From contig NC_068971.1 in assembly GCF_016808095.1 (NCBI RefSeq), positions 48,234,131-48,298,130 on the forward strand: DNA of 64,000 bases, given 5' to 3'. A program made the translations under genes and the position numbers. Numbering within the stretch: the first letter of the stretch is position 1; every line of letters begins with the position of its first letter. This document shows, piece by piece, positions 34,401 to 46,785 of this stretch. The notes under the pieces are model-generated. The model ran no database searches. It was not told the origin of the DNA and was given only the letters and a program-made list of their open reading frames with translations. Source of the DNA: Vigna angularis (Eukaryota > Streptophyta > Magnoliopsida > Fabales > Fabaceae).

Positions 34401-37400
34401 ATTACCCAGCAGAGGTCTTACCCATTTTCTACCATAATGCTTCATATATATATTACCGAGGAGCGACAGATCTACATTAACATCAGTTCAAAAATATTCA
34501 AGCACATACTAATATTTCTCCTGGTTACTATTGACAGTTTTTCTTTCAAGAAAAATAGGTTTGCATTGGAAACATTCAATATCACCTATCTTCTCATTTT
34601 TTACATTGAATATTGACGACTTAAACTTCACGTAGGTATATGTAACTTGAAGAAAATTTATACCAAATTTTATCCAATGTACTAATATTATGGTATGAAA
34701 TTTACTACCAAAGGTTGAAAACGGACAAACATACCATAACCATGAATGCAGCCTTAAGAGCAGGACCAAAAGCTGATTCCAAGTTAACATTGTCATGGAA
34801 CATCGTTGGCAAACTATCTAGGAAGGTTTCTACCACACTTCTTGATTCAGACAAGTTAACAAGAAGATCATCTGGCAGCGGAATAAATATATCATCCAGA
34901 TCTGACACTACCAGCATCTGCGGTTGAGTCAGGGAAGACTGCAGAAGCATGAAACACGAATAATCAGTACAAAGTGAAGGAGGGGTTAGAGGAGTTGGGT
35001 GGTGGTTGAGGGGAAAGGGGGATGGTCGGCAGGGGCAGACGTATATTATTCACTGTAGTATTACAAACAATATGGCAAACCTTCATGTTATAAAAGTGTA
35101 TTGTGCTGTCAAAAGTCGCAAACCCAATTTGGGTACGTGGAAAGCCGGGAAGCTCATCCAAGCATGACTTGATTGTATTGGCCACAACCTGCAGTTAGAA
35201 CAGTAACATCAACGGCCAAAATAAAGTGCACTAAAACACCCCAAAGATAGTTGGAACTTGGGATGAATTGGTTATTAAGTAACCTCAAATGAAAAATGCA
35301 TCTTACAACACAAAGTAGCCCAGGAAAATGTTTGTGAAGAAGTAAATGACTAAATGTTACTTCCAGGCAAATTTCATTTTCAACACTTGCACTTTATGTA
35401 TAATATAGGACAATTCGGTGGTCTCAAAATCCAAAAGAAACTCGTTCATATAAAAGAAATTCTTTCAAAATCTATTCTATACAAAAAGTAATCATTAACA
35501 AATTACTCATGCATGCTCATAAAACATAATATGTGCAGGCACACATGCAACCATCGAATATGCGTAAGAAATAAACTCAAACAATTATTGTGATTCAGCA
35601 GTCAATAGTCACTAAAAGGAAACACAATTGAACAATGATCAAAAAGATATGACATTAATGTTAGTGAAATGAAAACCGCATTCATAAGCTTTCTAGTGAG
35701 ACTATAATATTCTCATTTAAATAAACTAATCAAATGCAAGTACATTATAGGATAACTATTTTCTTCTTCGTAACTGGAAACAGTGTTATATGAATCATGT
35801 ATTAATCCTGACTCATTTAACACACAAAAGTAAGGCCATATATCACCCAATAGTATGATTTATTACTTTTCCATAAAATTAAATAAACCAGTGTAAGCTT
35901 TATCAAAGTGCAGTACCAGTCACACATTGAGCCAAAAGTAAAGTAATTACCTCAATCATGCCACTTCTAACTGCAGATATGGAAACATCGATGAGGAAGA
36001 AATACACTGGTGGCATAGGAGGCCGCACCATATACTCAGCAGGGGCCACAAATTCCACAGTCCCCTTTGTAAGCTCAGGCCGTTGATGTATATCAACTCT
36101 TTTTCCAGTGGCATCTAGTTGTGCATAATATTCACTAGGAACTGTACATAACACTCAATATATTAACATTATTAGAAAGATAATATACAACCAATAACAA
36201 TATGCATGATATTATTTATTTTTCAAAAACAAGTAATGTTCTTCATGGAAATTTTTAATCATTCCAGTGGGTTACCTGTACATCATAAATAGTTACTGTC
36301 TATTTATAATGATAGTAATAAACACAACACAACTGACATAAATATGTAGAGTCGGAAAACCAGAGACCAAGTTATGTCCCCAATGACCCTGAAAACTTAC
36401 TCCACCTTGCAAAGGTAAGCAAGTGAAGTATGTGCATTCTATTATGAAATGCACCAATGGGCTCATCCAAATAATGCAAGCGATACTGGCAGAAATTAAT
36501 GAATTTTCAGAGCCACCGATAAAACCCTTTCTCCGGATAAAAGTGTTCAGGCCAAAGTACTTGCGTTAAGACCAAATTCCAGCTATTTTCTAATTTTGAC
36601 ATTTTATTTTTCAAATGTAAGGGATGAGGTTATGAAAATAAAAAGTACCATCGTTAAGCAAGGTACAAACGTTGCAACGGAACTTTCTTCCTGCTTCTGT
36701 AAATGTCATATAAGGATTCACATATGTGCGACATCTTCTGCAGCGAACAACACTAGCTGGGGCAAAATTAACTATAGGCACCTCTTCCTGAAAACAAAGA
36801 ACAGTGAATACTTGCAAGCAAATAACATGACCGTTATGTGTCTTTCGAACAACAGGGTAAAGAAGCACTAACCCCATCAGGGGGTTCAGCAAGCGGAGAA
36901 ACAACTGCTCCAAGTGGAAGGTGCCACCTAGAAGCCAAGGACTGGGAGCTTGGTACGGCACTAGTCGTGAGTCGTAGAAACCGGGGATTGCAGTTCATGG
37001 GATACATGTCAGCCAAATTCTTTGGCTCAATATCACCTTCCAATGGCCTTGGAAGTTCCTTGGGGTCAAATAATGGATCCATTGTTCCGGGACGAGTTTG
37101 CATTGTGAGGGCATTGAAGTCTTCTGCCAAGCCCTGAACAGCACCTATATGGGGCGCAGATCCAGGTTGCTGCTGCATTGGCTGGATACCAGGCGGAGGA
37201 GCCACTTGGAGTGATGGAACATAACCTCCTTGATGAGACAAAAAAGGAGAAGCTCCAGCAGGTGGAACAGTCCCAAAATTTCCTTGATTAGCAGGGAAAG
37301 AGGAATGCATGGGTGGACCTTGCATATCAGGACCAGTCTGCTTACTCGGGTACCCAGGAAAAGATGGCTGAAATGTACGCGGAGGAACATTTGAACCCAT

Positions 37401-37925
37401 GTGCGGAGGAACATTTGAACCCATGTGCGCAGGAGCAGCAGCACTTTGAGGTGGGGGAGATCCCATTGGGACAAAAGGCATCTGTGGCTGAGCTGGAAGA
37501 GACGTGGGAAACGGCGGTGCTAGATTAGGTGCAGAAGATTGAATTGATTGTTGTCCCATAGACGGCGGAGGTGCACGTGGCTGCATTGTCGGGGGGAAGG
37601 GCGGTGCCGGAAACTGCTGAAAGGGTCCAGCAGCTAGCGGGGCATTGGATGGTTGAGGAGGAGGAGGCACTGAAGGATCATTGAACCTCCCTGGTGGTGC
37701 AGGTCTAAAACCGGGTGCCCCTGGTCCAGCTGCAGCAGGTCCTGCTGAGGAAAATGGAGAGGCGGCTTGCGAAGAAGGAGCTGGAGGAGCGGGCCGAAAA
37801 GAAGGAGGCTCTGATCCAACCACGGAACCGGTTGATGAAAAGGGTGTCACTGTATGTGCAGCAGGAAAAGGCGGTGGAGAAGGCCTTGAAGGAAAGGTTG
37901 GACGACCAGGATTTTCAGTCCCCAT
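28411..37925 (-). CDS. SEC24: SEC24 COPII coat protein
   Basis: Cargo-binding subunit of the COPII coat, acting with SEC23 at ER exit sites. The twelve coding exons are 37925-36873, 36787-36649, 36141-35951, 35188-35081, 34938-34735, 33787-33556, 32143-31994, 31864-31708, 30829-30702, 30610-30288, 30208-30020 and 28641-28411, total 3,105 nt (1,034 aa), close to Arabidopsis SEC24A (At3g07100). The N-terminus (about 1-290) is Pro/Gln-rich and disordered. A zinc finger follows (RCRRC...CNVC, about 364-386), then the trunk (PPVYFFLIDVSISAVRSGMI onward), beta-sandwich (exons 7-9), helical domain (exons 9-10) and gelsolin-like end (YDDGFRFIIWFG). The stop follows SRQVQQS. Eleven introns; the one after exon 8 has U12-type signals. 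No break was seen. I am confident of the family; the exact isoform is inferred from the N-terminal sequence. Confidence 0.95.
30830..31707 (-). other. U12-type (minor spliceosome) intron in SEC24
   Basis: The 5' splice site is GTATCCTTAC, matching the U12 consensus RTATCCTTT at the first eight positions. The 3' side has TCCATAAC (30840-30847; consensus TCCTTAAC) with the branch A about 12 nt from the acceptor ATAG. Joining here gives the continuous SEC24 frame QVALLYTASCGERR, splitting a Leu codon after its second base. No other placement fits the frame. Confidence 0.85.
31392..31675. mobile_element. MITE-like element inside the U12 intron
   Basis: Ends CTAGGGATCCATTTGTT and, inverted, CTAGGGACGGTTTGTTT form short imperfect terminal inverted repeats around 284 bp of AT-rich DNA. 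Paired internal segments (AATCACTTCTTTTAG near 31430; TTCACTTCTTTTAAT near 31640) are also similar. I could not settle the target duplication, so the superfamily stays open. Confidence 0.45.
32270..33025. mobile_element. non-autonomous element with long inverted repeats in a SEC24 intron
   Basis: The left arm (from AATTAAGTCGTCCCTTATAA) is inverted at the right end, with matching inner segments: TATTTTCAATTGAGTTCTTA on the left, and on the right the inverse of AATAAGAGCTCAACTGAAAATA. The left TTTTTCAATTGAATT also matches its right-hand inverse. The arms are at least 120 bp. The middle (about 32460-32760) has an open frame on minus made of repeated GTCA.C/GTGAC-type words, which I do not regard as a gene. 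Target duplication not identified; the Mutator-like class is likely from arm length only. Confidence 0.55.
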
Positions 37926-37999
37926 AGGTTATTACAAAACAATCCAAATCACTTCTCTCTAATTCAATTAAAACTTAAAACCTCTGTCCCATCACCAAG

Positions 38000-38530
38000 C
38001 CTGTGAAAAGAAAGCAATAAAATGCACGCATCGTTTAAAAAGTAACCACATGCAACACAGTTCAAATCAACAATAATTATAAGAGAATCGGAAGCAGTCA
38101 GGTTAACTTTGGCACAGGCAGCTAGTGCTGAATACATTGAAAATAGCATGAGGACTAACATGAACGAGAATTAAGCATCACATACGATTAGTTTAACTAA
38201 GAATTGAGGAATACGGGAATAGAAGTGTTAGGGTTGTGAGAGAAATGGTTTGGTGATTTGGATTTAACTGCCGAAGCGTTCTCGATTGTCACAGATCGAT
38301 AAAAGGAGGAAAGGGAAGAAGAAGAAGAAGCAGTTGAAAACGAGATCGAGAGAGTGACTCACCGAGTTGCGGATTCGGATCGGAGACGCAGAGGCTGATG
38401 CGCACCTCGCGATTAAGAAGTTATATGCGTTGGACTAAACTGAGGTGAAGACCCTCTCTTGTGTTCTCATACATCAAGAAGAAACCCGGTGACAGCACCT
38501 TCCCTGCAGCAATGCGACTATGATTGAATT
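38000..38530 (-). other. 5' untranslated region of SEC24 with an intron
   Basis: A splice donor CTCG|GTGAGT at 38363/38362 and an acceptor TTTTCACAG|GCTTGG at 38001/38000 define a 362-bp leader intron, so the first exon lies right of 38363. The transcription start was not determined; 38530 is approximate. Confidence 0.6.
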
Positions 38531-40167
38531 TCACCGTTCTTTCCCTTTTTTTTTTCGGTTATCGACACCGCTTCTCGGTACAGAAACATGTGTGGCTATA
38601 ATTTGGGCTCGTGACCCAACTTTTGAACTGGACTAGCTTGGAGGCCCGTTTTATTGATGGATCTTGGAGTTAGCCGTGGACCGGATATGGAACTCAAGTC
38701 ATTTCTTTCTGCACCTTAGAACATCTTACTGCACCTCCGGAGGTGCATACAGAATCATATGAAATGTGTTTTGGAATAAAATTTTAGAAAAAAATTTCCG
38801 AAACTTATAAAATACTTTCTAGAATGAGTTTTACAAAATATCAATACATGAAATATGTTTTGTAAAAAGCTTTTTCGAACACATGAAAAACGTTTTGGTA
38901 AAAAATTTCAAAGTTTTTTTTTTACATTTTCTCTCTTATTCTATGTTTGTAGCATTCTTTATATTTATGTATTTTAAAATATTTATTCTAGTCATTATCT
39001 TTTAAAAATATGGTGAAAGTAGTTTTTAATGTCATTCATGTGTTAGTTGTTAATTAAATCACTAAATAAGACTTATAGGCAGATTGATTATGTTTATTTT
39101 TTATATAATAATATAAACTTGCATTTTAAACAAATATAAGAAATAAAATAAATTTAGATTATGATTTAAATGACAAAAACTATAATCGTGCTTTGAAAGA
39201 AGTTTTTAATTCACTAATAGGTAAAAATTAAAAAATGTTAATTGTTTCGGATATGAAATTGAGATGAAAAGTTTATTATTTCATGAGTTATTAAAAATCC
39301 AAATATTGATTACTATTCTTTCATTTATATTTGAAAGTTACTTGTAATATTTTGTTGCGTTCGATTTATAAGTCATAATTAGTTTTAAAAGTAATCCATG
39401 ATTATATTTATGACATGTCTAATCGTCTAGACAATAACTTAACATTGATCAAACATCATTAATATATAATATTTAATTTATAGTTCGTCCTACATGGATC
39501 TTCAATAAAAGAAAGTGCATAAAAGTATAACAAAAATTAAACGCTTAATCACAGTGATATGACAACCCTTGACCTAATTTTACTTACTTAAGAAAATAAT
39601 TGCGCCGTCCACCAACTCCCAAATGATAAATAATGTGTTGAATGGCCACCATTGTGGAGTGCAGAGCGAAGATGACAAAATAGAATCGAGCATGACGATT
39701 CACGCACGACATGATCATGCTCATCCTTATCTTACACCAATATTTCAAATGTTTTATTCTTTTCATATTCTTTCCTCAATCAATCTCGTAATTCACATTT
39801 TATTCTCTGTCCAGACATTAATAAAAACAGAGAAACACCCAAGGGAAAGTACAATCGGTAAATATGAAATATTTTATGACTCAAATTATTGTTTTCACAT
39901 TTTTTTACATGTTTTATCATTATATTTTTCAAATTTAATGGGGTAACCTTTTTAATTCTTATATTATTAAAACTAGAAAAATTAAATATTTTTTTTAATT
40001 TGAGAGTATACCTAATTATGTCATTTTGGCGTGATTAAAAAAATTGGTAGCGTTGAAAGCAATTACCCATTCGTTCTTCTCTGGCTCCCACAGTGCATAA
40101 TAAAAGAGCAGAGCACAGAGAACAGAGCACGTACTCTGCATTCCTCATCTGCGTTTGAGATCGTAAG
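38531..40167. other. divergent intergenic region between SEC24 and ACLA
   Basis: Holds the upstream regions of both genes. The part at about 38705-38925 contains GCACCTCCGGAGGTGC, a perfect 16-bp palindrome, followed by repeated GAAAT.TGTTTTGTAA-like words and is probably transposon-derived. The rest is AT-rich without a recognisable gene. The ACLA leader (about 40090-40167) is CA-rich (GAGCACAGAGAACAGAGCAC). Confidence 0.5.
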
Positions 40168-43100
40168 ATGGCAAGGAAGAAGATCAGAGAGTATCACTCC
40201 AAGAGGCTTCTCAAGGACCACCTCAAACGTCTCGCCTCAATCGACCTCGACATCCTTTCTGCTCAGGTTTCCATAATTCACACGCTGTCTCCTCGTTTTA
40301 ATTCAATCGATCACTTATTTGACAGGTCTGTTCCGAACTTCGATTCTTCACAGGTCACACAGTCAACGGACTTCGCTGAATTTACAGACCACCATCCGTG
40401 GTTGTCGTCAACAAAGTTGGTCGTGAAACCGGACATGCTCTTCGGGAAGCGCGGAAAGAGTGGCTTAGTGGCTCTCAATTTGGACATAGCTGAAGTCGCT
40501 GAGTTCGTCAAAGCACGCCTCGGCGTTGAGGTCATTCCTCAAAATGAAACTATTCATGCTTGCTTTTTTCTGTTCCATTTCAACTATGATTTTTGTTTAA
40601 TTGTAGTTTTATCCTGTTTCACTTATTTGGCTTTGTTGCCTCCTTTTTTTTTTATTCTCCTGCTAAGCTGACACTACACTGCACGTCTGAATTTCTGTTA
40701 AATATATATTGGATGTCAAGTTGATAGATGAATTTGTAGGAATCGAAATCTGTTAAAAAAAATTAGAGGAATTTATTTTGTGAAATGATGGATAAAGGAA
40801 GCGAAACAGTGCTATTAAGTTTTAACATTTCGTCTTCCATGCCTGAACTTTTTATTGTATTGAACGTTTGGTAGGTTGAGATGGGAGGTTGCAAGGCGCC
40901 TATAACTACTTTCATTGTTGAACCGTTTGTTCCTCATGACCAAGAGTATTATTTGTCCATTGTTTCTGAAAGGCTTGGCTCCACTATCAGCTTCTCCGAA
41001 TGCGGGGGCATTGATATTGAAGAGAATTGGGATAAGGTGTTATTGACTTATGGTTAAATTAAATTGAATTAGTGTTACTGTTTTACTTGCTTTGTCTAGT
41101 ATGATGCCGTGTTTGTGCTTCCTTTCTGCAAATGCAACCCTGATAAGATGGGAAGGTTGACTGTTGATTGTCAGGTTAAAACTATATTCCTTCCAACGGA
41201 AAAACAGTTGACTCCGGAGGCATGTGCACCGTTGATTGCTACACTTCCCTTGGAGGTCAGTATTTTGCCGCTTCCCTTACTTCTATCAGTTTCTTGTGTG
41301 TTTGCTTGGGAGTTTACATCATGTTGAGCATTCAAAGAATTCATATAGTCTCCAGAATTGCTCTCGCGCTAACTGTAGTTTAGATTTTGCATTTGGTGAA
41401 AAAGTCATACAGACGTGACTGCATGATTTGGATGTGATATGTTTAGTTTCGTTTGGTTCTAACCTCTGCACTATCTCTATTAAGATTTTGAGAGTTTGTT
41501 TGAACTTCTCTTTCTTTAAGATAATGCTTGTCTATATTCACTATTTCTTTATTTGTAGAAGTTTTCTTCTCCATTGTGCATCGAACCAATGCTTATTCTA
41601 ACTCTAACTTACAGATTCGGGGAACAATAGGTGATTTCATACTGGGCGTGTTTGCTGTCTTCCAAGGTATGGCATAAGCAAGCTTGAAAACTACTTGATC
41701 ACCTCGTGGTTTTGGAACCTAAAGCAAAATATGAACTCTGGAATGTAGAATTTAGAAAATGCTTTAGAACTTTAACATGTGCTTTTAAGTCGTCCATCTC
41801 AACTCACTAACTTGTGCATGACTAGTCGAAATAATAATGAATATCGTTTGGTCTATTTAACTTAAAAGATACGGGGGGAAATTCTAAATACTCAATTTTG
41901 TGCAAGATAGAATTCATTTGTATTTACTTCTCATAAAAAAATGCTAACTGTCATCACTATCCCTATATGCACTAGTCTAACCTTTTTTTTAACTCCCATC
42001 TTTTCCATAGATCTGGACTTCAGTTTCCTTGAGATGAATCCATTTACACTGGTGAACGAAAAGCCATATCCTCTGGATATGAGAGGGGAATTGGATGACA
42101 CTGCTGCATTCAAGAACTTCAACAAGTATAATCCTTTGATATTATGTCAAGAGATGAATATTTAATTTTTACGTGGAAATTTAGTATCTAGTGCATATAA
42201 TTAATTGTTTCTAATCTATATATCTTAATGCCTTCAGGTGGGGAGATATAGAGTTTCCATTGCCTTTTGGAAGAGTTCTCAGCCCTAGAGAAAGCTTCAT
42301 CCATTCATTGGATGATAAGGTATTTTTGTTTTTCATTTTAGGTTTAAATAAGTTTTATATCTTTCACATATTACTTTTTGTTTTATTTTAACTAATCAAT
42401 AAATTACCTTCTTAATTTGAGCATTTAATAAATTATAAAAATTGATTTAAGTATTTGGAATTTTTATTTATTTGTAATGTTATATTTTATCTTTTAACTA
42501 ATTTTTTTAAATATTTTAAGATTTTCTTTTAACTCAACTTGTTTTTTTTATCATAATAACTTGTATATTTATAGTTAGATGAAGTACAAGAGAAATTTCT
42601 TTATTTATTTATACATATATAATTTTCTAACATTGATTTAATTAACTTGTGAATAGTAAGAGTAAAAGCACAATCCACTCCTGCAAAATTATTATATTAC
42701 ATTGGGTTGTTTAAGATATACTATCGGTTTTAGAATGAATGTAGATCTAGTTGATGTAATAAATTACAAATATTACATTGGGTTGTTTAAGATATACTCT
42801 CAGTTTTAAAATGGATGTAAATCTAGTTGATGTAACAAATTAAAAATATTTTACATCGGTTATTTATAATCGATTTAATATTTTAAAAAAAAATTACTCG
42901 TCCATGAAGTTATCCATGATGTTGTACCATCTGGAAATGGAAAAAATAGCTTACATCATTAAAGACAATGTTATTTTGCTGTTCGGATTCTACTAAATGA
43001 TGGCAAAGCGCAAGAAAAGGTTAGGAGTTCTTAGAGACACGAAGATTAGGGCTCACAACACTGGATATGCGGAGGTTAGAGTTTTGTTCCAAGAGCCACC

Positions 43101-44116
43101 AAATATATAACACGCGCCACCTGCAATGGTGCATCACCAAAGCTCGAGCGAGAACAACAACTGTGTGAGAATTTACGCGAGCGATTACCGTTGAAACGGT
43201 TAGGCATAAGAGAGGTGACAGGAGGGAGGTTTATGAGGACAATAGTGAGGGACGCGAACCACGACGAGAGGGAGGTTTGTCAAGGAAGTGGTGAGAGATG
43301 AGAACGATAGTTTTGAATGGAGGAAAATAGAAAGAGAATGGAGGAAGAGAGGTTCTCAAAGTGTGAAAATGAAAAGGAGAAAATGAAAAATCAACCATCC
43401 TAGTTTGAATTAAAGAGGATAGTACATAAGTTACCTACAATAGTTTCTAGTATTTTTTAAAAGAAAAATATTCTTTAATACACCTAAATTTTGATGTTAT
43501 TTTTATTTATTTTTTACTTTCTTTTTTTTTGAAAAAATATAAAATTTTACACTTTTTTTTTTATTATTTTATTCTTATATCCTAAAGACAAATGAATGTA
43601 TCATGATATCATTTTTCTTTTTAAAAAAACAAATAAAGAAGAAAATGAAAAACCACATACCTTGATTTGAATTAAAAGAGATACTACATTGATTATCCAC
43701 TATAACCGTTGTAGTATCTTGTTTCTTTTTTAAAAAATAACCTTAAGAAAACAAAACATATTACATTGGTTATATATATATTTCGTGTATTTAAACAAAT
43801 GTCACCGTACAAAAAATCACATTATTTCTTCAAGAACTAATATCATAATATATTGTTATATTTCTATTTTACACGAGTGTATCGTACAAAATTAAAATCC
43901 AAATACGATATTTATTGGATATTAAATTGGAAAAAAAATATAATAGTTACTCTAACTTAAGGTTATACATTTGAGACTAAAAACCTATCTTAACATTTAT
44001 TTTAATATGTAAAATTTATTTGCCATTGCTTTAAAAGATAATTTATGTTTTAAAAGATAATTTATGTTCATATAATGTGCTGAAAACAATTTTATCAACT
44101 TTGTATTCTAAATTAT

Positions 44117-44183
<67 letters not shown>

Positions 44184-45925
44184 GAGGATTTTTGTACCGC
44201 TTTTATGAGTTTAAACTTAACTCATTTTTAGAAAAACCATTTTTGGAAAATGAAGAATCTCTTATATATTATAAATTATACTTGTGAGGAGACTAAATAT
44301 TGATAGTATAAAATTTAGATTCAACAAATGCTTTTAGGATAAAGTCTTATATCATATTAATAAAAAATAAATTTAATTTATCTTCACAAAATCAATTTGT
44401 AAAATAAAGATCACTCCTTTAATTCACGTTATTGCTAATGGAATCTCTAACCAGCCATAAGTGTGTTTGATATATAACACTTTTGCACAGTGAGAACTAG
44501 GAAAAATCAATAAATTAAAAGTAGAAAAATGCTATTAGAATTCTCGGCATCTTCTGTCACCATTCTGATGAAATTGAGAAAATAGTTCCTGATTTCGGGA
44601 TAAATCTCGCCTCAATAAGTCGTCCATATATTTACAGGTTGACCTTACGGTTATCATGTTCTTACAGTACATTAGTTCATTAAAATTAATTGCAAATTGC
44701 AAGTGGAACTTTTCTGTGTAAAGATTCTTAAGTTTTCTTTTTCATATTACAGACAAGTGCGTCGTTGAAATTTACTGTATTGAACCCAAAAGGACGCATC
44801 TGGACAATGGTAGCTGGAGGTGGTGCAAGTGTAATTTATGCCGATACTGTAAGCTTCCATGTTTTATGGATTAATTTTAATTCTGGCTAAAATTGTAAAT
44901 AAAGGACCATCCCCAACATTGATTGATTACTGAATAACTTCTACTTTAGTATGTCATCTAGTGAGTTAATAATATACATGTTGTTTACTAGGTTGGAGAT
45001 TTAGGCTATGCATCAGAGCTTGGTAACTATGCTGAGTATAGTGGAGCACCAAATGAGGAGGAAGTGCTGCAGTATGCAAGAGTCGTAATTGATGTAAAAC
45101 TTACATATCCAATTGATATATTCTTTTTCTTTCTTGTGGCTTAAATTTCTCTAATTGATCATATCTAGTGGCTTTATCACTACATCATTCGTGAAGATTG
45201 TGCTCACGAGCCATGACTGTGTTGCAGTGTGCTACTGCAGACCCTGATGGCCGTAAGAGAGCCCTACTTATTGGAGGTGGCATAGCAAATTTCACTGATG
45301 TTGCTGCCACATTCAGCGGGATTATTCGAGCGCTGAAAGAGAAGGTATGTTAATGTTAGTTGTATCCTTAGTACGCTTCTACTTGTTAACTTGAAAGTTA
45401 TGAGTTTGTTTCCCTATCACTCCAACAGGAATCAAAGCTTAAAGCAGCGCGAGTCCACATCTTTGTCAGAAGAGGTGGTCCAAACTATCAGACTGGTTTG
45501 GCAAAGATGCGTGCATTGGGAGAGGAATTGGGAGTACCAATTCAGGTAAGGAATGAGGATGACAATCTTTATAGGGATCTCGCTTTGAAATGTGATGTAA
45601 ATTTGCTCACCTGCTAACCACTGGCAAGCTACTTTTAGTTATCACAATCTGGGAGCGATGAGTAGTTACTAAATCTAAATGCTTAGGTTAATCATTGATC
45701 AAACTATTATAGACAATGATTTAAATTTTGAAGTTTTGCAACTTAGTTTTTTACCTTAAAGCTTAAGACAGAGGATTTTAAAGCTAAACAGTTGAAATGC
45801 AAATTATTTTTTCTGTATTGAGTTGTGTGATTGTGGCGGTGTTGTGGTTCCAGGTTTATGGACCGGAGGCCACAATGACGGGTATCTGCAAACAAGCTAT
45901 AGATTGCATCATATCCGAAGCTTAA
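40168..45925 (+). CDS. ACLA: ATP-citrate lyase subunit A (ACLA)
   Basis: The smaller subunit of plant heteromeric ATP-citrate lyase, which with ACLB makes cytosolic acetyl-CoA and oxaloacetate from citrate, ATP and CoA. The twelve exons are 40168-40266, 40354-40530, 40875-41036, 41175-41255, 41615-41666, 42011-42125, 42238-42319, 44753-44848, 44992-45093, 45228-45344, 45429-45545 and 45854-45925. The sum is 1,272 nt, exactly the 423 aa usual for ACLA. The start [20 protein letters not shown] is the conserved N-terminus. The ATP-grasp part follows ([40 protein letters not shown]), then the citrate-binding part ([34 protein letters not shown]). It ends [12 protein letters not shown]. Intron 7 is 2.4 kb and holds transposon remains. 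All exons are open; the gene reads as functional. Confidence 0.97.
42690..43790. mobile_element. degenerate CACTA-like transposon remnant in ACLA intron 7
   Basis: A 76-bp unit starting ATTACATTGGGTTGTTTAAG is repeated in tandem (42696, 42772). TTACATCGGTTAT-type words and, at about 43682-43716, an imperfect hairpin TACTACATTGATTAT...ATAACCGTTGTAGTA recur, as in the subterminal repeats of legume CACTA elements. A related unit lies near 43395-43450. The middle is purine-rich. The outer CACTA ends were not found. Confidence 0.4.
44120..44179. repeat. (AT)n microsatellite in ACLA intron 7
   Basis: About 60 bp of uninterrupted AT dinucleotide. Confidence 0.95.
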
Positions 45926-46711
45926 CGCCGAAATTTTTGGCTCATGCATCATCTTTCATTTTTCGGTAACTAACTTGGTGGCGTGTTGATGGATATAAGT
46001 CCGTAGTGTGGACCAAGCAAGGACGAATAAGATCCGTGTGGAGAGGATACACGTTGCAAGGAAGCTATTCTTATCTTTTGTCATTGTTAAATCTGGAACT
46101 GTTAAATTCCCCAGTAGTGTACGACCAAAATGTAACTTTAGTTGAAGGATTTTTCTTTGAAGTGATGGGTTCAATTCAATGTCTTTTTCCCAATTGGAGC
46201 ACATGCTCATAAAAAATTTACCTCAAAGCAGTCTTTTTAATTTACAAGAATAGGACAGATTATTGTAAAAAGTTTAGAATTCGTAGTCCCCTTAATTAAG
46301 AAAAATAAAAAATAAAAATAAAGTTTAAAATGTTTTCTGTTGAGTTTTAATTTTGCACCGGAAACCGTACTATTACAATAAATAAAAATAAAAATCTGCA
46401 TGATAAACTTTTATTGGCATATATAAAGATGTCTCAAGCCGCAATGTCAAGATCCAGTACATCGCAAAATGCTTTTGGGGCATTAATTCATGACATAATG
46501 TTAAAATCTCCATTGACTGTGATTTGATGTCAGGTCACATTCATAAACAAAAGAAAAAAAAAACATGTAACAACGTTGACAACAAAGCAAGAAGATAAAA
46601 TGCTTCCGTCCTCGTCACCAGTCCTAGCCGCCGCGACTCAGCCAATTTTATGTCTTAAGTAATTATAAAATATAGATTTATATTAAAAGTTAAGAAGAGA
46701 GTTTAAGCCAA
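45926..46711. other. ACLA 3' untranslated region and spacer
   Basis: No gene is seen. The first 200-400 bp should be the ACLA 3' untranslated region. Confidence 0.5.
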
Positions 46712-46785
46712 TGGTTCCGGCGGGGCTCGAACCCGCGACCTTCGGCTCATAAGACCAACGCTCTAACCAACTGAGCTACGGAACC
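46712..46785 (-). tRNA. tRNA, anticodon reads UAU (Ile)
   Basis: A complete cloverleaf: 7-bp acceptor stem GGTTCCG/CGGAACC, D arm GCTC...GAGC, T arm GCGGG-TTCGAGC-CCCGC, discriminator A. The anticodon stem TTGGT/GCCGA encloses the loop CTTATGA, so positions 34-36 are TAT, which would decode AUA. Position 37 is G instead of the A expected in tRNAs that read ANN codons. No intron is present. The internal A and B boxes (TAGCTCAGTTGG, GGTTCGAGCCC) are canonical and a TTTT run lies about 24 bp downstream (46685-46688). The tRNA call is firm; the isotype is from position counting. Confidence 0.85.

Noticed and set aside
36838..37962. Open frames on the plus strand opposite SEC24 exon 1
   Set aside because: They are shadows of the Pro/Gln/Gly-rich coding strand, with no independent features.
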